NCBI GenBank assembly: GCA_029880425.1
Contig: JAOUOK010000074.1
Span: 1-7,390, forward strand
Length of the DNA stretch: 7,390 bases
Source of the DNA: Gammaproteobacteria bacterium
GTDB lineage: Bacteria > Pseudomonadota > Gammaproteobacteria > UBA6429 > Thiohalophilaceae
Direction of reading: 5' to 3'
A program made the position numbers and the translations under genes. The first letter of the stretch is position 1, and the number at the start of each line of letters is the position of its first letter. The notes beneath the pieces were generated by a model, which did no database searches, was not told the DNA's origin, and saw nothing but the letters and a program-made list of their open reading frames with translations. This document shows, one piece after another, positions 1 to 5,928 of this stretch.

Positions 1-637
1 CTTCAAGATTAGCAATATTTAAGTCTTTATGTCCCGTTTCTTCAGAGTTTTGCATTACGCGACAGCTACCAGTTTTAATAATGTAATAATAATCACCTTT
101 ATCACCTTGCTTTATAATTACGTCAGCTTTTTTCACCTGAACGGATTCAATTCGTTGAAACATTGATTGTATATTAGCAGGAGGAATTTTATGAAATATT
201 TCTAACTGTAATAGCTGAGTCATCCAGTCATTATCTTCTGCTGCATTATCATCCTCACCAATTTCATTAACAATATAATTTTTATTTTGATCCCATGTTA
301 GCAACACATCCAGCAGATCATTATTTATTTTAAAAAAGTGAATATCAGATTTACATTTTGCAGTTTTTTGACGTGGTGTATTATGTTCGACAGGAAAACG
401 ACATTGTTTAGATTTTGATGTTAATAGAGATATATTGCCATCTTCATCAATTAGCTCAAGCTCTCCATTTAAAAGATAGTAGGTGAAATTATCCTGGTCA
501 CCACGATTAAATAGTTTTTTACCCGCAGGGTAAGTTTCAATAGTAATATTTCTGACTAATTCATTAAAATTGTCATTAGATATTTCGGCTAACGGAACGA
601 AATAACGAAGCTTTTCACTGTCGAAAGGTAGTGTCAT
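1..637 (-). CDS. Tandem cyclic-nucleotide-binding-domain protein (3' end missing)
   Basis: This is the N-terminal 212 codons of a gene that runs off the left edge without a stop; the protein begins MTLPFDSEKLRYFVPLAEIS. Two cNMP-binding (CAP_ED-type) beta-barrel folds are visible. The first, about residues 10-113, has the YPAGKKLFNRGDQDN and YYLLNGELELI strands but no recognisable phosphate-binding cassette (FGE-x-A-L-type), so it looks degenerate. An acidic linker follows (GEDDNAAEDND, about 127-137). The second fold starts near 142 with the typical LEIFHKIPPANIQSMF helix, then KADVIIKQGDKGDYYYIIKTGSC, and is cut before its cassette would appear. No DNA-binding helix-turn-helix is visible, so it is not evidently a CRP/FNR regulator; the missing C-terminus could hold an effector domain such as rhodanese, as in some gammaproteobacterial relatives (recalled, not checked). 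The ATG at 637-635 is the first possible start: an in-frame TAA lies five codons upstream. It has no clear Shine-Dalgarno. The ligand and role are unknown. Confidence 0.85.
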   Translation of the reverse strand, partial: MTLPFDSEKLRYFVPLAEISNDNFNELVRNITIETYPAGKKLFNRGDQDNFTYYLLNGELELIDEDGNISLLTSKSKQCRFPVEHNTPRQKTAKCKSDIHFFKINNDLLDVLLTWDQNKNYIVNEIGEDDNAAEDNDWMTQLLQLEIFHKIPPANIQSMFQRIESVQVKKADVIIKQGDKGDYYYIIKTGSCRVMQNSEETGHKDLNIANLE

Positions 638-728
638 AGTATTATTAAAATTAAAGTGTTTGGGGTAATCACAAAAAAATTATAACCTGATAATAAAAGA
701 GCAACTGTCTTCCTCAATCCTGTTAGGT
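638..728 (-). other. Intergenic region between the acyl-CoA synthetase gene and the cNMP-domain gene
   Basis: This 91-bp, AT-rich gap is the longest non-coding stretch in the window. On the minus strand it holds a perfect TATAAT and a run of seven T (positions 680-674 region), and then about 40 bp leading to the downstream ATG. I found no strong GC-rich hairpin that would serve as a factor-independent terminator for the upstream operon, and no convincing CRP, FNR or FadR palindrome. It most likely carries the promoter of the cNMP-domain gene; some read-through from the fatty-acid operon remains possible because no terminator is evident. Confidence 0.6.
679..708 (-). promoter_or_regulatory. 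Candidate sigma-70-type promoter for the cNMP-domain gene
   Basis: On the minus strand a consensus -10 hexamer TATAAT occupies 684-679, about 42 bp before the ATG at 637. The -35 element is weak: the best-placed hexamers overlap GTTGCTC, and TTGCTC itself sits only 14 bp upstream of the -10, shorter than the usual 16-18 bp. There is no TGn extended -10. Transcription would start near 672 and give a leader of about 35 nt. The perfect -10 could arise by chance in such AT-rich DNA. Confidence 0.4.
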
Positions 729-2540
729 TCAGTGGCCACGATACATTTCTTTTATTTCATTTTCATACTTCTCAAATATTTTAGATCGTTTAAGTTTTAA
801 AGTCGGTGTTATTAAGCCACTCTCAATATCCCATGGTTTGAGCACAACATGACTACGAATAATTTTTGCATAACCGGGAAATTCAGAAAGCTGATCATTT
901 ATACGTTTAAGTATTATTTCATTTGTCTTTGCAAGATTAAGCGAGGACTCATCTGTAGCTATACCGTTCTGTTTTGCAAACTGTTCCCAGTTAGCATACT
1001 CAATAGTAACAATCGCTGCCAGGAAGGGTTTTGCTTCACCGATAATAATAACTTGCTCAAATAATGAATCACTATTAATCGCCAGCTCAATATCTGAAGG
1101 AGGAACTTTTTCACCATTAGCTAAAACAATGATTTCTTTAATTCGTCCTGTAATATAAATATGATTGTTTTCTATCTTCGCAATATCACCGGTATGAAAC
1201 CAGCCATCTTTGTCAATAACGTCTTTTGTTGCACTTTCATTATTCCAGTAACCCTGCATCACGGTTGGACCTTTTACCAGCAGCTCATCATTATCACCTA
1301 ATTTAACATCAACCCCACCCATAGTTTGACCAACACTAAAAGGTTCATTGTTATCAAGTTTATTAGTTGAAACAATCGGGCTGGTCTCAGTTAAGCCGTA
1401 GCCCTGAGAAATGGTTAAACCCAGTCCAATAAAGGTTTTAGCAATTTCTGGTGCAAGTGGGGCACCACCTGAGACAGCAAGCTGGAGATTACCACCAAGC
1501 TTGGCTAAAATTTTACCTGCAACGAGTTTATTTAATAATGGCCAGAGTAAAAGTTTAGGGTGCCAGCTTTGCCTTTTTTGTTGAAGTAAGAAACGATGCC
1601 AGCCAACATTCACAGCAAGCTTAAATAATCCTTGGGCAACAGGTGATTTTTTAGCAAGCTGGTCATGAATTTTATTGTAAACACGTTCAAAGATACGTGG
1701 AACTGTAACGAAGACCGTTGGTTTTATTGTTATTAAATCTTCAGCCAGTTTATCTATTGAGCGGGCGTAAGCAATTTTTGCACCTATTACCATAGGCATG
1801 TAATAACCCGCTGTGCGCTCAAACATATGAGACAGTGGGAGAAAAGAAAGAAAAACATCATCAATATCAAAACGCTCAAATATCGCCCCAGAATGTGCAT
1901 TAATAAAGATATTATGGTGACTTAACATGACACCCTTAGGTCGTCCTGTCGTGCCCGAGGTATAAACCACCGTAGCTAAATCATCGGGTTCGAGCTTGAT
2001 TCTTTCTATGGTTTCAGAATATGAGGGTAACCAGTTTTTAACCTGCACTAACAGGGGGTTACTAAATCCCTCAACAGGTTGATGCGTGACTATACGTACT
2101 AGTTCTTTAAGTCTGTCACCTTTAAATACATCTTCATTTTCAATTAATTCTTTACAGTGATTTAAATCCTCAATAAAGAATACTTTAACATTTGCATTTT
2201 CAAGAATATAACGAATATTTTCAGCACGATCATTAGTGTAAACTGGTACGACAATAAGTCCCAGGCTATATGCTGCCTGGTCAAAAATAACCCAGTCAGG
2301 ACAGTTTCTCATCATGATCGCTACGCGATCACCTTTTACTAATCCTTCATGACGGAAAGCGGTATGCCATAACTGAACCTGCCGCGCTATTTCATCCCAT
2401 GTTAAATCAGCCCATACCTCGGTTGTTTCATCATAATAAGTATAAGCAACTTTATTTGCTGAGCGTTTAACCCGCTCATAAAATAAATCAGAAAGGTTAT
2501 TTACGCTAACAGGTGTAATGTAATCTTGTTGTTTATGCAT
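729..2540 (-). CDS. Long-chain fatty-acid--CoA ligase (AMP-forming, FAA1/ACSL type)
   Basis: It activates free long-chain fatty acids with ATP and CoA to acyl-CoA via an acyl-adenylate, feeding the beta-oxidation genes upstream. The 603-residue protein shows the complete adenylate-forming fold: the phosphate-binding loop YTSGTTGRPKG at 193-203, FLPLSHMFER at 233-242, SGGAPLAPE at 357-365, QGYGLTET at 379-386, the TGD aspartate at 452, the GRIKEIIVLANGEKVPP hinge at 465-481 and the C-terminal LITPTLKLKR lysine motif at 576-585. Length, the LKLKR ending and the SGGAPL motif place it in the eukaryote-like FAA1/ACSL branch (COG1022) rather than with the roughly 560-residue E. coli FadD, so no symbol is given. 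Its ATG lies 4 bp after the preceding TAG; the only SD-like element (GAG, 2550-2548) is the last codon of that gene, which suggests translational coupling. Membrane association is likely through a basic, hydrophobic stretch around 316-345 (inference). Exact chain-length preference cannot be read from sequence. Confidence 0.93.
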   Translation of the reverse strand: MHKQQDYITPVSVNNLSDLFYERVKRSANKVAYTYYDETTEVWADLTWDEIARQVQLWHTAFRHEGLVKGDRVAIMMRNCPDWVIFDQAAYSLGLIVVPVYTNDRAENIRYILENANVKVFFIEDLNHCKELIENEDVFKGDRLKELVRIVTHQPVEGFSNPLLVQVKNWLPSYSETIERIKLEPDDLATVVYTSGTTGRPKGVMLSHHNIFINAHSGAIFERFDIDDVFLSFLPLSHMFERTAGYYMPMVIGAKIAYARSIDKLAEDLITIKPTVFVTVPRIFERVYNKIHDQLAKKSPVAQGLFKLAVNVGWHRFLLQQKRQSWHPKLLLWPLLNKLVAGKILAKLGGNLQLAVSGGAPLAPEIAKTFIGLGLTISQGYGLTETSPIVSTNKLDNNEPFSVGQTMGGVDVKLGDNDELLVKGPTVMQGYWNNESATKDVIDKDGWFHTGDIAKIENNHIYITGRIKEIIVLANGEKVPPSDIELAINSDSLFEQVIIIGEAKPFLAAIVTIEYANWEQFAKQNGIATDESSLNLAKTNEIILKRINDQLSEFPGYAKIIRSHVVLKPWDIESGLITPTLKLKRSKIFEKYENEIKEMYRGH

Positions 2541-2544
2541 AGGT

Positions 2545-4581
2545 CTACTCTACTATTATTGTTTTCCAGCCATCATCGGGTTTAAAGCGCGAGCCATGTG
2601 CTTTCTCCAGGTTTTCTAATCTCATCAGCACTTGTTCCTGCCCACATTCTTTAACGTATTGCAGTGGTCCACCATAAAAAGGGGCGAAGCCCGTACCAAA
2701 TATAATACCCGCATCAATCAGGTCTTTAGACTCCGCAACCTGTTCACGTAAACATGCCATGGTTTCGTTGATTAAGCGTAAAATAAGCCTGTCCTCAACA
2801 TCAGCGGGCGCAATGTAATTGTTTTTTTCTTTTGGTTTAACTAACTTACCTTTTTTAAATTCATAGAACCCTTGACCAGTCTTTTTACCAAGAACTTTTC
2901 TGCTAACCAGCTGTTTTAAATGTTCAGAAACCGTAATAGGCATTGATTCAGCTAAATTCTCAGCCACATGTAAACAAATATCAAGCCCTACAGTATCTGC
3001 CAGCTCTATCGGTCCCATTGGCATTCCAAAATTTACCGCCACTTTATCAATCACTGTGATGGGAACACCTTCTTCAAATAACGTTACCGCCTCAGTTAAA
3101 TAAGGCATTAAAATCCGGTTAACTAAAAATCCGGGCGTGCTTGTTACAGGAAGAGGGAGTTTCTTTATTTTCTTGGTTAAAGTCGTAGCTACTTGCTGAG
3201 CTTTATTACTTGTCTTTTCGCCAACTACGATTTCTACCAGCGGCATTCTTGATACAGGATTAAAAAAATGTAAGCCAACCAGGCGATCTGCTTTTTTCAA
3301 TGAGCCTGTTAATTTCTCAAGTGGTATACTTGAAGTATTAGTTGCAATAATTGCCGTACGTTTAAGCTTGGGTTCAATTTCTTTATATAAGTTACACTTA
3401 ACTTCTGCATCTTCAAAAATGGCTTCGATTACCACATCGGCTTTTGCCAGACCATTGCCATTAATATCCGGAATGAGGCGATCAAGCGCTGCATTAATTA
3501 AACGCTTTTGTTTTAGAATCCGTTTATAGAGTTTGACTGCTCGTTTAATTACCCCGGCTAAAGTTTCATGACGCTGATCCTGCATGGTGACATTAAAACC
3601 CTGTAATGCACACCATATCGCAATATCACCGCCCATTACACCACCACCAATAACATGTATATGTTCGATAGAAACAGACTTGTCTTTTGCAAGTCCTTTA
3701 AGTTGCTCTGTCAGTTTAAATACACGGATCAGGTTCTGTGCCGTTTTACCTACCAATAAATGTGCGATTGATTTTGCTTCTTCCTGAAGCATTATTTTTC
3801 GATTATCAAGATGCTTAAGCCACAAATCAATAATGGCATAGGGAGCAGGGTAGTGTGCTCGTTTTGCCTTGATTGTGACTTTCTTAATTAACATTTTCGC
3901 TACTAGAGGCCGTACAAACCTGAAGTTAATAATTTTTTCCCACCATGGTCGAGATTTTATCCTTGGTGGGTTCAATATTGTCTGTGTTGCTGCTGTTAAT
4001 AAATGACGCTTTGGTACAGCATAAGTGATAAGACCTGATTTTTTTGCCTGGTGGGCTTTAAGATTTCTTCCTGTCAACATAAAATCTAACGCGGCAAAAC
4101 TTCCCATACGCTCAATACTTCTTACTGTACCTCCAAAGCCAGGATGAATACCCAGCTTAATTTCAGGTAGGCCAAGACTTGATGAATCTTCTTCTGCAAT
4201 CCTGTAATCACATGCCAGCGCCAGTTCCATTCCGCCACCCAGACAAAAACCATGAATAACAGCGACAGTTGGACAATTAAGGTTTTCAATATTGTTAAAA
4301 ATGGCATGGGCACGTTGTATATTTACAAGCGCGGCGTCTTCTGATTCGAAGGTGGTAAACTCGTTAATATCTGCACCGGCAATAAAACCACTTGCTTTAT
4401 CAGAGAGAATAACAACACCTGCAGGTACATTATCAGAGAGTTCATTGACAATTGTATCCAGTTCAATAATAACCTGTTCATTCAGTACATTAGTGCTACT
4501 TTTTGGAATATCTAAATGCAACCATGAAATGTTATTATCATCATTTACGACATTCCAGTTCTTATATTTTTTCTTAGTCAT
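2545..4581 (-). CDS. fadJ: Bifunctional enoyl-CoA hydratase / 3-hydroxyacyl-CoA dehydrogenase (FadJ-type alpha subunit)
   Basis: It catalyses the second and third steps of beta-oxidation: hydration of 2-enoyl-CoA, then NAD-dependent oxidation of L-3-hydroxyacyl-CoA. Residues 1-200 are a crotonase domain with oxyanion-hole segment GFIAGAD (65-71) and both hydratase glutamates, E119 (GGGMELALAC) and E140 (GLPEIKLG), matching FadB E119/E139. A basic linker (about 205-300, including YPAPYAIIDLW) joins it to the dehydrogenase. There the Rossmann loop GGGVMG is at 312-317, and the catalytic pair H438 (HFFNPVSRMPLVE) and E450 is 12 apart, as in FadB. Two 3HCDH C-terminal domains follow (PGFLVNRI 483-490; GKKTGQGFYEF 565-575; FGTGFAPFYGGPLQY 628-642). 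At 678 residues it is slightly shorter than E. coli FadJ (714). It sits 24 bp after the thiolase gene, with purine-rich AGAGAAGAGA just before its ATG as a modest ribosome-binding site. The thiolase-then-hydratase order matches fadI-fadJ; FadB usually precedes FadA. It should form the alpha subunit of a complex with that thiolase (inference). Confidence 0.95.
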   Translation of the reverse strand: MTKKKYKNWNVVNDDNNISWLHLDIPKSSTNVLNEQVIIELDTIVNELSDNVPAGVVILSDKASGFIAGADINEFTTFESEDAALVNIQRAHAIFNNIENLNCPTVAVIHGFCLGGGMELALACDYRIAEEDSSSLGLPEIKLGIHPGFGGTVRSIERMGSFAALDFMLTGRNLKAHQAKKSGLITYAVPKRHLLTAATQTILNPPRIKSRPWWEKIINFRFVRPLVAKMLIKKVTIKAKRAHYPAPYAIIDLWLKHLDNRKIMLQEEAKSIAHLLVGKTAQNLIRVFKLTEQLKGLAKDKSVSIEHIHVIGGGVMGGDIAIWCALQGFNVTMQDQRHETLAGVIKRAVKLYKRILKQKRLINAALDRLIPDINGNGLAKADVVIEAIFEDAEVKCNLYKEIEPKLKRTAIIATNTSSIPLEKLTGSLKKADRLVGLHFFNPVSRMPLVEIVVGEKTSNKAQQVATTLTKKIKKLPLPVTSTPGFLVNRILMPYLTEAVTLFEEGVPITVIDKVAVNFGMPMGPIELADTVGLDICLHVAENLAESMPITVSEHLKQLVSRKVLGKKTGQGFYEFKKGKLVKPKEKNNYIAPADVEDRLILRLINETMACLREQVAESKDLIDAGIIFGTGFAPFYGGPLQYVKECGQEQVLMRLENLEKAHGSRFKPDDGWKTIIVE

Positions 4582-4605
4582 ATCTCTTCTCTAAATTAAA
4601 CCGCT

Positions 4606-5916
4606 TTATTTACCGCGTTCGATCAACATTGCGCCACCCTGACCACCACCAATACAAAGACTGGCAATACCGCGTTTCGCTTGCTTGCGTTTTAAAACAT
4701 TTAAAAGATGTAACACAATACGCGCACCACTGGCACCTACAGGGTGTCCGAGACTGACCCCACCACCATCAATATTGAGTTTATTTTGATTAACTTTACC
4801 AAGTGCAGCGTCAAGACCAAGTTCTTCTTTACAATAGGTATCATCCTGCCAGGCTGCTAAACATGATAAAACTTGTGCTGCAAATGCTTCATTAATTTCC
4901 CAGTAATCAATATCTTTAAGATCTAAATCATTACGTTTCAATATAGGCGTAATTGCATGTACTGGGCCTAATCCCATCTGAGCCGGTTCTAAGCCAGCCC
5001 AATGACTATCGATTATTTTACCCATTACCGGAAGCTTGTATTCTTTGACGGCTTCCTCACTGGCAAGTAATAACATTGCAGCTCCATCTGTAATTTGCGC
5101 ACTGTTACCTGCGGTAACGTTACCAAACTGACGATCGAATACCGGGCGTAACTTGGCAAGGCGCTCAACAGAAGAATCCGTTCTTACCCCATCATCTGCT
5201 ACATAAACATTGCCATCCAGATCATACAGGGCTTCAATTTCATCCAGGTAACCTTCTTGCTGCGCCATGGCGAGGCGTTGATGGCTCTGAACAGCAAACG
5301 TATCCATGGTTAAGCGGTCAATATTAAAACGATGTGCGATATTTTCAGCTGTTTGTCCCATTGATAAACCAACAACTGGATCGGTTAATCCACGTAATAA
5401 ACCAATAATGGGTTTTAAATGTCGAGGTCTTAACGCGGCAAATGTTTTAATTTTATCCAACGGATTTTTAGACATACTAAGCCGTCCTAACCAGCCCACC
5501 ATGTCATTATTTAATAAGATTGGAGCATGACTCATGGACTCAACGCCACCCGCAAGAACCAGGTTCGCTCGACCAAGTGATATATCACTTGCTGCTGAAT
5601 CTAATGCTTGCATACCAGAAGCGCAATTTCGCTGTACTGTCCATGCAGGTACATTTTTTCCACATCCTAAACGTAAAGACACCACCCGTGCTATGTTTGC
5701 CTCATCGGGTCCCGGCATAACACAGCCGACAACAACTTCATCGAGCTGTTGTGCTGAAAAGGATTGGCGTGACAATAAGGGACGAGCACAGCCTAACGCG
5801 AGATCGACTGCAGTGAAATTGCCAGGTTTACCTTTTGCTTTTAAAAAAGGAGTACGACTGCCATCAACAATATAAACGGGTTTAGGTATACTTTTAGTCT
5901 GTTCCGGACTTTCCAT
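4606..5916 (-). CDS. fadI: Acetyl-CoA C-acyltransferase (3-ketoacyl-CoA thiolase, FadI-type beta subunit)
   Basis: It cleaves 3-ketoacyl-CoA with CoA to acetyl-CoA and a shortened acyl-CoA, the last step of each beta-oxidation turn. The 436 residues equal the length of E. coli FadI. The nucleophile is C98 (QRNCASG); N342 and E343 belong to NEAFAAQ; H391 is in GHPVGASGAR; the second catalytic cysteine is C421 in CIGGGQGGA. The long loop at about 135-190 (NDMVGWLGRLSMSK, LRPRHLKPI, GLSMGQTAE) is the insertion typical of FadI and mitochondrial trifunctional beta subunits, and is associated there with complex or membrane contact. The active-site motifs differ from E. coli FadI as I recall it (HEAFAAQ, GHPFAATGAR) and look like mainstream degradative thiolases, so a plain acetyl-CoA C-acetyltransferase is a possible alternative name; the adjacent fadJ favours FadI. 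The ATG at 5916 is supported by AGGAAA at 5926-5921, six bases from the start codon when counted from AGGA. The gap from fadE is 12 bp. Confidence 0.93.
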   Translation of the reverse strand: MESPEQTKSIPKPVYIVDGSRTPFLKAKGKPGNFTAVDLALGCARPLLSRQSFSAQQLDEVVVGCVMPGPDEANIARVVSLRLGCGKNVPAWTVQRNCASGMQALDSAASDISLGRANLVLAGGVESMSHAPILLNNDMVGWLGRLSMSKNPLDKIKTFAALRPRHLKPIIGLLRGLTDPVVGLSMGQTAENIAHRFNIDRLTMDTFAVQSHQRLAMAQQEGYLDEIEALYDLDGNVYVADDGVRTDSSVERLAKLRPVFDRQFGNVTAGNSAQITDGAAMLLLASEEAVKEYKLPVMGKIIDSHWAGLEPAQMGLGPVHAITPILKRNDLDLKDIDYWEINEAFAAQVLSCLAAWQDDTYCKEELGLDAALGKVNQNKLNIDGGGVSLGHPVGASGARIVLHLLNVLKRKQAKRGIASLCIGGGQGGAMLIERGK

Positions 5917-5920
5917 TTTA

Positions 5921-5926
5921 TTTCCT
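5921..5926 (-). promoter_or_regulatory. Ribosome-binding site of the thiolase gene
   Basis: The minus strand reads CCAGGAAATAAAATG between the fadE stop (TAA, 5931-5929) and the thiolase ATG. AGGA is spaced six bases from the start codon, which is a good Shine-Dalgarno geometry and fixes the start at 5916. It is the clearest ribosome-binding site in the window. Confidence 0.75.
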
Positions 5927-5928
5927 GG

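Noticed and set aside
655..673. Possible CRP-type operator around TGTGATTACCCC
   Set aside because: Only one half-site (TGTGA) matches; the second half at the required six-base spacing does not resemble TCACA.
638..728. FadR- or PsrA-type fatty-acid-responsive operator
   Set aside because: I found no palindrome fitting either pattern in the only sizeable gap, and the relevant operon promoter lies beyond the right edge.
673..731. Possible terminator after the synthetase gene: AACCT and AGGTT arms before a run of seven T
   Set aside because: The stem is only 5 bp with a loop of about 35 bases and no GC-rich core; the T run is better explained as AT-rich promoter sequence next to TATAAT.
4122..4313. 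A 63-codon minus-strand open frame with a hydrophobic stretch
   Set aside because: It overlaps the crotonase domain of fadJ in a different frame, exactly over the conserved GGGMEL and GLPE motifs, so the real coding frame is fadJ.
5534..5875. A 113-codon open frame on the plus strand inside the thiolase gene
   Set aside because: It is fully antisense to a conserved, catalytically intact thiolase and encodes a composition-biased sequence with no recognisable domain; the same holds for the other plus-strand frames at 849-1064, 3584-3787, 4292-4594, 5306-5530, 6167-6442, 6366-6629 and 6842-7078.
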